This document shows, one piece after another, positions 44,839 to 54,900 of a stretch of DNA of 64,000 nucleotides. The notes below the pieces were generated by a model, which saw only the letters and a program-made list of their open reading frames with translations, was not told where the DNA came from and did no database searches. Source of the stretch: Actinomycetota bacterium (GTDB lineage Bacteria > Actinomycetota > Actinomycetes > S36-B12); assembly GCA_016717115.1 (NCBI GenBank), contig JADKGE010000003.1:437945-501944 (forward strand). Reading direction: 5' to 3'. The stretch's first letter is position 1, and each line of letters begins with the position of its first letter. Position numbers and translations under genes: made by a program.

Positions 44839-45435
44839 ATGGGCAAGGTGATTGTGGCCGCGTCGGCGTCGCTCGACGGGTTCATCGCTGACGGCGACGA
44901 CGCCGTCGGCCCACTGTTCGACTGGTACGGCAACGGCGACATTCCTGTCACGATGGGCGATGCCGACCGCACCTTCTCTGTGAGCGACGCGAGCGCCCGG
45001 TACATCCGATCCTTGGGCAGCATCCGCGCCGCTGTCATCGGTCGGCACCTGTTCGACATCACGAACGGCTGGAACGGGGTGCCGCCAGTGGGTGACCACG
45101 TGTTCGTCGTGACCCATGACCCACCGGTGCAGTGGGAGTTCCCGGACGCGCCGTTCACGTTCGTCACCGATGGCGTCGCCAGTACGGTCGCCCAGGCCCG
45201 CGTCGCCGCAGGCGAGGGCGACGTGTCGGTGAACGCGGGTGACGTCGGCGGGCAGGCACTCGCGGCCGGTGTGGTCGATGAGGTGCACTTGAGCCTGGTG
45301 CCTGTTCTGTTCGGCGCGGGCAAACGCTTCTTCGGGACTTTCTCAGGTGCGCAGAAGATGCTGGAAAACCCGACGGTGATCGAGGGTGACCGAGTCCTGC
45401 ACCTCACGTACCGGGTCCGTCGGACTAGCGCATGA
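44839..45435 (+). CDS. Dihydrofolate reductase family protein (RibD C-terminal type)
   Basis: Protein of 198 residues with the RibD-C/DHFR-like fold: VIVAASASLDGFIADGDD at the start, AAVIGRHLFDITNGW, and the C-terminal GGQALAAGVVDEVHLSLVPV with LFGAGKRFF. This group binds NADPH, but its substrates are mostly unknown. It is common as an accessory gene. GGAGG at 44826-44830 sets the ATG at 44839; TAGTCT at 44794-44799 may be its -10 box. Confidence 0.83.
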   Translation: MGKVIVAASASLDGFIADGDDAVGPLFDWYGNGDIPVTMGDADRTFSVSDASARYIRSLGSIRAAVIGRHLFDITNGWNGVPPVGDHVFVVTHDPPVQWEFPDAPFTFVTDGVASTVAQARVAAGEGDVSVNAGDVGGQALAAGVVDEVHLSLVPVLFGAGKRFFGTFSGAQKMLENPTVIEGDRVLHLTYRVRRTSA

Positions 45436-45492
45436 GAGACGATCGTCAGTGACGCCCTCTGGTCTTTGTCACGTCACCGTGAGGGAATCGAG

Positions 45493-45957
45493 ATGTGGCT
45501 GCAGGCTGTCGCCTCGTCGCCGGCCCAGCGGCTGGTCGCGAGGGGCGTCGTCATGACCGGCGAGGAGGACTTCCTGGTGGCCGCGGTGGTGCTGCGTGAC
45601 GATGGCGGCCGGGTGCTTCTCGTGCGCAAGCGCGGCACTGTCCGCTACATGCTCCCGGGCGGAAAGATCGAGGCCGGTGAGACTCCGGCAGAGGCCGCCC
45701 TCCGCGAGCTCCACGAGGAGGTCGGCGCCGTCCTCGATCCGGACGTCCTCGTCCTGCTGGGGGAGTGGACGGCACCGGCGGCCAACGAGCCCGGGCACAC
45801 GGTGCGGGGCCACGTGTTCGAGCATCCGTGGGTGGCCGGGTTGGGTGCGCGGGCAGAGATCGACGATCTCATCTGGCTTCATCCGGACGACATGGTCGGG
45901 CGCGATGATCTGGCTCCCCTTCTCGTGACGCGGGTGTTGCCAGCACTTGATCGCTAG
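45493..45957 (+). CDS. NUDIX hydrolase
   Basis: NUDIX-fold hydrolase of 154 residues. The NUDIX box GGKIEAGETPAEAALRELHE followed by EVGA is complete (G-x5-E-x7-R-E-x2-E-E-x-G), so it should cleave a nucleoside diphosphate-linked substrate with Mg2+. ATG at 45493 is chosen because GAGGGA lies six bases upstream; an upstream TTG at 45466 and an internal ATG at 45553 are less convincing. Confidence 0.85.
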   Translation: MWLQAVASSPAQRLVARGVVMTGEEDFLVAAVVLRDDGGRVLLVRKRGTVRYMLPGGKIEAGETPAEAALRELHEEVGAVLDPDVLVLLGEWTAPAANEPGHTVRGHVFEHPWVAGLGARAEIDDLIWLHPDDMVGRDDLAPLLVTRVLPALDR

Positions 45958-45971
45958 CACTTTCCATCCTC

Positions 45972-45977
45972 TAGGTT
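45972..45977 (+). promoter_or_regulatory. -10 box of a leaderless promoter (kinase-GNAT gene)
   Basis: TAGGTT, six bases, ATG at 45984. Confidence 0.45.
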
Positions 45978-45983
45978 TCCGCC

Positions 45984-47114
45984 ATGGACGTGACCGCGGT
46001 GATCGATGCGGCGACTCGACTCAGGACCGCCAAAGCCCCGTCGCTGCCGGTGATCATCGGCGTTGAGGGATTCGGCGGTTCCGGAGAGACCACGTTCGCT
46101 GCGCGTCTCGCGGCAGCCCTGCCCGGCTCGTACGTCGTGCATCTCGACGACTTCCTCGTGAAGGAGAGGCTGACACAGCGAAGTTGGTTGGCGGGGATGT
46201 TCGATCGGCGCCGGCTCCTGGATCAGGTCCTGGTCTCGGCGACGGCGGGCCATCCCATCGCCTATCAGCGACTGTTGTGGGACGACGGCGCCCTGAGCGA
46301 ACCGGTCCCCATCCCTTCTCCGCGATATCTCATCGTGGAGGGGATCGCGACGTATGCCGGGGAGCTCGAGCAGTACTACGACCTGAGGGTCTGGATCGAC
46401 GTGCCGCTCGACGTCGCATCCGGTCGAGGCCGCGCCCACGACGGCCTGAACGAGAACGCCGGGCTGTGGGTGCTCTGGCGGGCGGACGACATCGTCGAGA
46501 CGGCGCGCCTCACTCTGCGGCGGTTCACCGCGGATGACGTCGACGACCTCGTGGCCCTCGACTCCGACCCGGAGGTGATGTTCTTCGTCACCGGGGGGCT
46601 ACCGACCCCGCGGGCCGAGATCGAGGACGTGATCCTGCCCTGCTGGCTGGAGTACCAGGAGACGTCGCGGGTGGTCGGCTTCTGGGCGGCGCTCGACGCC
46701 GCGAGCGGGGAGTTCCTGGGCTGGTTCCATCTCAGGCCGCGAGACGGCGCCCCGCCCGACGAGCTCGAGCTCGGATACCGGCTCCGGCGCGCAGTCTGGG
46801 GACGCGGGCTGGCGACCGAGGGCTCCCGGGCCCTGATCGGGCTGGCGTTCACGGCGACGGGGGCTAGCCGGGTGGTTGCCGAGACCATGGTCGCGCACGC
46901 CGCCTCCCGCCGGGTCATGGAGAAGTGCGGCATGACGCCGGTGCGGGTGTTCCAGGCCGACTGGCCGTACCGGATCCCGGGAGACGAGCTCGGCGATGTC
47001 GAGTACTCCCTGCGCCGCGAGGACTGGGTCAGTACCGTGCCTCCAGATGCGCCGCGCGAGTCAGGCGAAGCGGTCGAGTCGAGGGGTCATCCCTCGCCGC
47101 CCGCCAGCGTTTGA
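45984..47114 (+). CDS. Fusion of degenerate uridine kinase-like P-loop domain and GNAT acetyltransferase
   Basis: A 376-residue chimera. Residues 1-165 resemble actinobacterial uridine kinase-like proteins (VVHLDDFLVKERL, YLIVEGIATYAGEL, LRVWIDVPLD). The P-loop reads GFGGSGETT: the Walker A Lys is Glu35 (GAG at 46086-46088). Near residue 150 the kinase homology stops. From residue 171 a complete GNAT begins at VETARLTLRRF, with YRLRRAVWGRGLATEGSRAL as motif A and AASRRVMEKCGMTP as motif B. The codon at the GNAT's expected start is GTC, one base from GTG, so the genes probably fused by deletion. Kinase activity is doubtful; acetyl transfer is likely. Confidence 0.75.
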   Translation: MDVTAVIDAATRLRTAKAPSLPVIIGVEGFGGSGETTFAARLAAALPGSYVVHLDDFLVKERLTQRSWLAGMFDRRRLLDQVLVSATAGHPIAYQRLLWDDGALSEPVPIPSPRYLIVEGIATYAGELEQYYDLRVWIDVPLDVASGRGRAHDGLNENAGLWVLWRADDIVETARLTLRRFTADDVDDLVALDSDPEVMFFVTGGLPTPRAEIEDVILPCWLEYQETSRVVGFWAALDAASGEFLGWFHLRPRDGAPPDELELGYRLRRAVWGRGLATEGSRALIGLAFTATGASRVVAETMVAHAASRRVMEKCGMTPVRVFQADWPYRIPGDELGDVEYSLRREDWVSTVPPDAPRESGEAVESRGHPSPPASV

Positions 47115-47194
47115 CACGGGCGGCAGAATCTGGACATTCCGTTCGGCTCGGTCCCGCGATGCCGCACCCCGTACGTCAGGAAGGTCTGCCCCCG
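47111..47194 (+). promoter_or_regulatory. Possible promoter of the synthase cluster
   Basis: A perfect -35 TTGACA at 47111-47116 overlaps the preceding stop codon, but no good -10 follows at 16-18 bp. AGGAAGG at about 47178-47184 may be the ribosome site for the ATG at 47195. Confidence 0.3.
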
Positions 47195-48871
47195 ATGTCA
47201 GACGGTCTGGATCGAGAGACCCTGGATTTCATGCTTGACGCCATCCGCGAGTTCGCCGCGCGGCACTGGCCCCTCGAGACGCTCCTAGAGCTGGACCACC
47301 TCGACGAGTGTCCCGTGGACACCGTGCGGCTCATGTGCGGTGACGAGCTCGGCATCCAGCTCGTGTTCATCCCCGAGGAGTACGGGGGCATGGGCGGTAG
47401 CGCCTTCGACGTGTATCGCGTCTGCGAGACGATGGCCAGCATCGACCTGGGCATCGCCACGAGCGTCCTGGCCACCTTCCTGGGCACCGACCCGATCATG
47501 GTGGGGGCTACCGAGGAGCAGAAGCAGCGCTGGCTGGGCGAGGTCGCGGAGCAGGGGTCGCTGTTCGCCTACGGGGCCACCGAGCCCGAGGCGGGCAGTG
47601 ATCTCGGGTCGCTGAAGACCCGGGCCACTCCGGTCCTCACGGACGGGGAGGTCACGGGCTACCGGATCTCCGGGCGCAAGCAGTGGATCAGCAATGGCGG
47701 GATCGCCGACGCGTGCACGATCCTCGCCAATGCGCCGGGCGGCCCGACCTGGTTCGTCGTGCGCCATGGCGCTGAGGGGTTCAGCCAGGCGAAGCCCGAG
47801 GACAAGCACGGCATCCGGCTGTCGAACACTGCGGCCCTGTTCCTCGACGAGGTCGAGGTGGGGCTCGACGACCTCGTTGGCGGCGAGGAGGGGCAGGGCC
47901 TGTGGCAGGCGCAGCAGGTGTTCGGCTTCACTCGGCTCAACGTCGCGGCCTTCGGGCTCGGCGCCGGCTGGGCGGCCCTCAATCGGGCGGTCATGTACTC
48001 GACGACACGGATCCAGGCGGGAGGCCCGCTCTCGGAGAAGCAGGGCTACACCCACAAGCTGATCGTCCCGCACGCGGTTCGGCTCGAGGCCGCCCGTGCG
48101 TACATCGAGGAGACGGCCGAGCGGCTCGACTCGGGGGAGGGCAGCCTCAACACCGAGGGGGCCATCGCGAAGTACATGGCGACCGAGTGCGGGAACGCCG
48201 CGGCGGACGCGAGCATCCAGGCGCTTGGCGGCTACGGCTACACGCGTGAGTACCTCGTCGAGAAGATCAAGCGGGACGTGCGCATCACCACTATCTACGA
48301 GGGCACCTCGGAGATCATGGAGATGACCATCGCCCGAGACCGGTGGCAGCAGCACCTCAAGACGCAGGGGGCGCACTACCGCGCCGCCGCCGCCGAGCTC
48401 GAGCAGGTGCACGCGACCTCGCCGCAGGTCGGCGCCGACGTCGCGGCGCTGGGACTGCACTCCCTGGCCGGGCTGCTCGAGTGGGCCAGGGTCGGGCGCC
48501 TCACCCGCAATCAGCACGTGCTCTTCCGGCTCGGCGAGCTCATCGCCTTCGCCGAGACGGCCGCCGCCTTCTCTCGTCGGGCCGCGCGCGCGGCCGCCGG
48601 CACCCTGTCGGAGAAGGCCGACCACGGCTTTGACGCCGAGGGCCTCGCGACCCTGGCACGCGTCTTCGCGCGTGAGGCCGCGGAACGTGTGGCCACCGAG
48701 GGCCAGCGGCTGGTGCTGGGGGCAGGGGGAGCGCAGGCTGCGCAGCTGCCGGAGCTCTCGGCGGCCCTGTGCCTGCCGCAGATCCAGGCCGCTCAGACCG
48801 GACTGATCGCGGACATGGACGCCGCCGTCGCCGCCATCTACCACCGTGCCGAGCTGGCCAGCCACCTCTGA
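47195..48871 (+). CDS. Acyl-CoA dehydrogenase family protein
   Basis: FAD-dependent acyl-CoA dehydrogenase of 558 residues, with an ~150-residue C-terminal extension beyond the usual ~390. FAD/substrate segments: FAYGATEPEAGSDLGSLKTR and GRKQWISNGG. The catalytic Glu is in TTIYEGTSEIMEMTIARD. The extended C-terminus resembles long-form ACADs. It forms or removes an alpha,beta double bond on an acyl thioester using an electron-transfer flavoprotein or an acceptor. It lies 52 bp before the giant synthase in the same direction, so it may act on the synthase product. Confidence 0.87.
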   Translation: MSDGLDRETLDFMLDAIREFAARHWPLETLLELDHLDECPVDTVRLMCGDELGIQLVFIPEEYGGMGGSAFDVYRVCETMASIDLGIATSVLATFLGTDPIMVGATEEQKQRWLGEVAEQGSLFAYGATEPEAGSDLGSLKTRATPVLTDGEVTGYRISGRKQWISNGGIADACTILANAPGGPTWFVVRHGAEGFSQAKPEDKHGIRLSNTAALFLDEVEVGLDDLVGGEEGQGLWQAQQVFGFTRLNVAAFGLGAGWAALNRAVMYSTTRIQAGGPLSEKQGYTHKLIVPHAVRLEAARAYIEETAERLDSGEGSLNTEGAIAKYMATECGNAAADASIQALGGYGYTREYLVEKIKRDVRITTIYEGTSEIMEMTIARDRWQQHLKTQGAHYRAAAAELEQVHATSPQVGADVAALGLHSLAGLLEWARVGRLTRNQHVLFRLGELIAFAETAAAFSRRAARAAAGTLSEKADHGFDAEGLATLARVFAREAAERVATEGQRLVLGAGGAQAAQLPELSAALCLPQIQAAQTGLIADMDAAVAAIYHRAELASHL

Positions 48872-48923
48872 GCCCTGATCCGCCGGCAGACCCCCGACCG
48901 AACCGAGCGCTGGAGTGAACGCC

Positions 48924-51900
48924 ATGACCGAGGACTACGCCGACCGGGCAGTCGCGATCGTCGGGGTGGGTGCTGTCATGCCGGACGCGCCAGACGCGGC
49001 GTCGTTCTGGGCGAACATCACCGGCGGCCGGTACAGCATCACCGACATCCCGGCCGGCCGTTGGGACCCGGAGCTCTACTACGACCCGGATCCGCACGCA
49101 CCCGAGAAGACCTACTCCAAGATCGGCGCCTGGGTGCGCGAGTTCGACTGGAACCCCCTTGCCTGGAAGCTGCCGATCCCGCCGCTGGTCTCGGCGGCCA
49201 TGGACGACGGGCAGAAGTGGGCGGTGGCCTGCACCCGGGCCGCCCTCATTGACGCTGGCTGGCCGGAGCGTCCCCTCGACCACGAGCGGACCGCCGTGAT
49301 CCTCGGCAATGCGATGGCCGGAGAGAAGCATTACCTGACGGCCATGCGGATCCACTTCCCCGAGTTCGCGCGCGCCCTCGAGCAGTCGCCGAGCTTCGCC
49401 GCGCTGCCGGTGCAGGTGCGCGCGGACATGCTCGCGGAGGCGCACGACCTGTTCCTGGCGGCCACGCCGCCGATCACCGAGGACACGATGCCCGGCGAGC
49501 TCGCGAACGTCATCGCCGGACGGATCGCCAACGTGTTCGACTTCCGGGGCCCCAACTTCATCACGGACGCCGCCTGCGCGTCGGCGCTCGCCGCCATCTC
49601 CGCCGGGGTGGAGGGCCTGCTGTCCCACGAGTTCGACGCCGTCCTGACGGGTGGCATCGACCGCAACATGGGGGCGTCGTCGTTCGTGAAGTTCTGCAAG
49701 ATCGGTGCCCTCTCGGCCACCGGCACTCGCCCCTATGCCGACGGCGCGGACGGCTTCGTGATGGGCGAGGGCGCCGCCGTGTTCCTGTTGAAGCGCGTGT
49801 CCGATGCCGAGCGCGACGGCGACCGGGTCTACGCGGTGCTGCGCGGGATCGCCGGCTCGAGCGACGGCAAGGGCAAGGGCATCACCGCCCCCAACCCGGT
49901 GGGGCAGCGGCTGGCGGTCGAACGTGCCTGGCGGCAGGCCGGCCTGAGCCCGGCCTCGGCCACGATGGTCGAGGGCCATGGCACGTCGACTCGGGTGGGC
50001 GACGTGGCCGAGGTCGACGCCCTGATGTCTGTCTTCGGGGCAGCGGGGGCCGCGCCCGGCTCGATCGCCCTCGGCTCCGTCAAGTCCAACATCGGGCACC
50101 TGAAGGCGGCGGCGGGCGCGGACGGGCTGTTCAAGGCCGTCATGTCGTTGCACCACAAGGTGCTGCCGCCCAGCCTCGGCTTCGCGGCACCCAATCCCAA
50201 CATCGACTTCGCGGCCGGTCCGTTCCGGGTCAACACCGAGCTGCGGGAATGGCCGACGCCGCCGTCCGGCGTCCGGTCCGCAGGGGTGAGTGCGTTCGGC
50301 TTCGGCGGCACGAACTTCCACGTCGTGCTCGAGGAGCACGTTCCCGGGCGGCTGCGCAGCCCCGGCCCGAGGACCTATGCGGTCGGAGCCGTCGCCGCGC
50401 CATCGGCGGCCGCGGTTGCTCCCGCCTCGCCGCCCAACCCCCCGCGGGGCCTGCTGGTTGTCGGCGATGCGGACCAGGCCGCGGTCGCCGTCCGGCTCGC
50501 CGCCGTCGCGAAGGACGCGGCCATCGGTGTGGCACCTGCCCCGGCGCCGCCGGCGGCGGCCGACCTCTCGGCCCCCGTGCGCGTGGCCATCGACTTCGCC
50601 GACGCCGCGGACCTGGCCGACAAGGCCGGAAAGGCGCTGGCCGCGCTCAAGGCCGGGCAGCCGGCCGTGTGGCGGGCCCTGCGGGCCCGGGGGATCTTCC
50701 TCGGCCATGGACCCGCGCCGCGCACCGCCTTCCTGTTCACCGGCCAGGGCTCGCAGTACGTGAACATGCTCAAGGAACTGCGCGCCACCGAGTCGATCGT
50801 CGCCGACACGTTCGCCGAGGCCGATCGCGTGATGGAGCCACTGCTCGGGCGTCCCCTCACCGACTTCATCTTCATCGACGCCGATGACCCGGACGCCGTC
50901 ACGACCCTCGAACAGCAGCTGCTCCAGACGGAGATCACCCAGCCGGCCGTGCTGGCGTCCGACATCGCCGTCCATCGGCTGCTCGCCACCTACGGGATCA
51001 CCCCCGACATGGTGATGGGCCACAGCCTCGGCGAGTACGCCGCCCTGGTGGCGGCCGGATCCTTGTCCTTCGCCTCCGCGCTGGAGGCCGTCAGTGCCCG
51101 CGGGCACGAGATGGCCGCCCTCACGATGGAGGACAACGGGGCGATGGCCGCGGTCTTCGCCCCCATCGCGGAGATCGATCGCGTGGTGGCTGCCGCCGAC
51201 GGGTATGTCGTCGTCGCCAACGTCAACAGCTTCAGCCAGGCCGTCATCGGCGGCACCACCGCGGCCGTCACGTCGGTCATCGACACCTTCACCCAGGGCG
51301 GCTTCACCGCCGTGCGGATCCCGGTGAGTCATGCGTTCCACACCTCGATCGTGGCTCCGGTCAGTGCCCCCCTCATGGACACGTTGAGCCGGATGGACCT
51401 GCGCGCCCCCGAGCTGCCGATCGTGGCCAACGTCGACGGCGAGTTCTACCCGACGGGTGCGGCTGCGGACGCCGGGATGGTCGACATCCTCGGCCGCCAG
51501 GTGGCGTCACCCGTGCAGTTCGTCCATGGCCTCGAGACGCTGTATGACGCGGGCGCGCGGGTGTTCGTCGAGGTGGGTCCGAAGCGAGCGCTGCACGGCT
51601 TCGCCGAGGACGTCCTGTCTACCGTCCACGACGACGCCCAGGCCCTGTTCACCAACCACCCGAAGCTGGGCGACATCGCCTCCTTCAACCAGGGCCTGGC
51701 CGGGCTGTACGCGGCCGGCCTCGGCGCGCCGGCCCCGGCCGCAGCCGCACCGTCAGTCGTCGTCGCACCAGTGCCCACACCCGCGCCGGTACCCGTAGCG
51801 CCCACCGCCGGCGCGCCGGCGGCCCCGACCCCCTCTCCTGGAGCCGCCATGACCACCGACCGCTACCTCGAGCTCGGCCACCTCTTCGCCGACTTCCTCG

Positions 51901-54900
51901 ACCACGGCCGGGAGATCATGGGTGGGGGCGCTCCCGCCGGTGCCGGTGGCCCGGTGACGACCGAGCCGGTCGTCGTCACGGGTGCCGCTCTGGGCCTGCC
52001 GGGCACGGAGCGGGTGTTCGACGACCACAACGTGGCCCGACTGCTCAGTGGCGAGCAGCTCATCGACCTGATTCCGGCCAAGCTCCGGAACAAGATCCTC
52101 AGCAAGAACGTCACCCGCCTGGTCAAGGGCGAGCAGGGCGGGCGCTTCGAGTCCATCGACGACCCTGCCGACGTGCTCAAGCTGGCCGGTCGCGCCGGAC
52201 TGCTCGACATGGTCGAGGAGTTCGGCATCGACCCCGAGCGCGACCGGGCCCTGGACACCGTCACGCGGCTGGCCATCGGCGCGGGCTTCGATGCCCTGCG
52301 CGACGCCGGCATCCCGCTCGTCCAGCACTACCGGCTCACCTCGCTGGGCACGCAGCTGCCGAGCCGCTGGGGCCTGCCCGAGGCCATGCGTGACGACACC
52401 GGCGTCATCTTCGCGTCCGCGTTCCCGGGGATGGACGCCTTCGCCGACGAGATGGAGCGCCACTACACCGATCTGGCGCGCCGTCAGCAGCTGGAGGCGC
52501 TGCGCTCGCTGCGCGCGCGCGTGACGGATGCCGAGCCGGTCGCGGCCGAGCTCGACCACCGCATCCGCGAGATCGAGGCCCTGCTGGCCGAGGACGGCTA
52601 CCAGTTCGACCGTCGGTTCCTGTTCCGCGTGCTGTCGATGGGGCACTCGCAGTTCGCGGAGATCATCGGGGCGCGCGGACCGAACACTCAGGTGAACTCT
52701 GCCTGCGCCAGCACGACCCAGGCGATCTCCCTGGCGGAGGACTGGATCCGGGCCGGCCGTTGCACGCGCGTGGTCATCGTCGCGGGCGACGACGTCACGT
52801 CCGACAACCTCGTGGAGTGGATCGGCGCCGGCTTCCTCGCCTCTGGTGCGGCAGCGACGGACGCCGTCGTGGAGAACGCCGCCTTGCCGTTCGACAACCG
52901 CCGGCACGGGATGATCATGGGAATGGGAGCGGCCGGGCTGGTCGTGGAGTCGGCGCCGGCCGCTCGCGAGCGCGGAATCCAGCCCATCTGCGAGGTACTC
53001 GCCACGGTCACGGCGAACAGCGCCTTCCATGGCACGCGGCTCGACGTCGAGCACATCGGGTCGCTGATGGAACGGCTCGTGGTCCAGGCGGAGGGCCGCG
53101 GGGTGCGGCGTCACGACATCGCTCCCGAGATGGTCTTCGTGTCCCACGAGACGTACACACCGGCCCGTGGGGGCAGCGCCGCGGCCGAGATCAACGCCCT
53201 TCGTCGCGTCTTCGGACCCGACGCCGATCGCATCGTGATCGCGAACACCAAGGGCTTCACGGGCCACCCGATGGGTGTCGGGATCGAGGACGTGGTCGCC
53301 GTCAAGTCGCTGGAGACCGGTCTCATCCCTCCGATTCCGAACTTCCGCGAGATCGATCCGGAGCTCGGCAGTCTCAACCTGTCCACGGGGGGTGCCTACC
53401 CCGTGCGGTTCGCCCTGCGACTGGCCGCGGGCTTCGGCTCCCAGATCAGCATGACGCTGCTGCGGTGGACCCCTATGCCCGATGGCGCGCACCGCGAGCC
53501 GACGGCGCTGGGCTACGGCTACCGGATCGTGGACTCGGCCGCCTGGACCGCATGGCTGCGCCGCATGAGCGGCGCGCAGGATCCGCAGCTCGAGGTCGTG
53601 CAGCGCCGGCTGCGCGTGATCGACGGTGGCCGCCCGGCGCCGGTAGCCGCGCCGGCTCCGGTGGCGCAAGCGGCGCCCGTCGCGCCGGTGGTTCCGGTGC
53701 CCCCGCCGATGCCGCCCGCTCCCGCCCCTGTCGTGCCTGCGGCTCCCACGGTGGATCCGGTGGTGGCGGAGGTGCTGGCGGTGGTGTCGGCGAAGACGGG
53801 CTATCCGGTGGAGATGCTGGATCTCGACCTGGATCTCGAGGCCGACTTGGGCGTGGACACGGTGAAGCAGGCGGAGGTGTTCGCGGCGATCCGGGAGTCG
53901 TTCGCGATCCCGCGCGATGACGCACTGGCGCTGCGGGACTACCCGACGCTGACGCATGTCGTGGGCTTCGTCCGCGACCGTGGCACGAACCTGCCGGCGG
54001 CACCGACTGCTGCGGCCCCCGTGGCGGCGTCGCCTGTGGCGGTGGCGCCGGTGTCCACTGCAGGACCGGCCGAGCCGTCGGTGGATCCGGTGGTGGCAGA
54101 GGTACTGGCGGTGGTGTCGGCGAAGACGGGCTACCCGGTGGAGATGCTGGATCTCGACCTGGATCTCGAGGCCGACTTGGGCGTGGACACGGTGAAGCAG
54201 GCGGAGGTGTTCGCGGCGATCCGTGAGTCGTTCGCGATCCCGCGGGATGACGCGCTGGCGCTGCGGGACTACCCGACGCTGACGCATGTCGTGGGCTTCG
54301 TCCGCGAGCGTGGCACGAACCTGCCGGCGGCACCGGTTGCTGCGGCCCCCGTAGCGGCGGTGGCACAGGCGGTGGCGCCCGTGGCGGCTGCTCCTGCGCC
54401 GTCGAGTGATCCGGTGGTGGCGGAGGTATTGGCGGTGGTGTCGGCGAAGACGGGCTATCCGGTGGAGATGCTGGATCTCGACCTGGATCTCGAGGCCGAC
54501 CTGGGCGTGGACACGGTGAAGCAGGCGGAGGTGTTCGCGGCGATCCGGGAGTCGTTCGCGATCCCGCGCGATGACGCACTGGCGCTGCGGGACTACCCGA
54601 CGCTGACGCATGTCGTGGGCTTCGTCCGCGAGCGCGGCACGAACCTGCCGGCGGCACCAGTGATCGAGGCCACGGTGGTGGCGCCGGTGTCCGCTGCGGG
54701 TCCGGCTGAGCCGTCGGGTGATCCGGTGGTGGCGGAGGTGCTGGCGGTGGTGTCGGCGAAGACGGGCTATCCGGTGGAGATGCTGGATCTCGACCTGGAT
54801 CTCGAGGCCGACCTGGGCGTGGACACGGTGAAGCAAGCGGAGATCTTCGCGGCGATCCGGGAATCCTTCGGGATCGCCCGTGACGATGCACTGGCGCTGC

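Noticed and set aside
43508..45000. tRNA gene or integrase as the cause of the ychF-end repeats
   Set aside because: No cloverleaf and no recombinase gene could be found in or near the interval.
52683..53270. KS2 as an inactive chain-length factor
   Set aside because: Cys1261, His1408 and His1448 are all present, so it appears catalytically competent.
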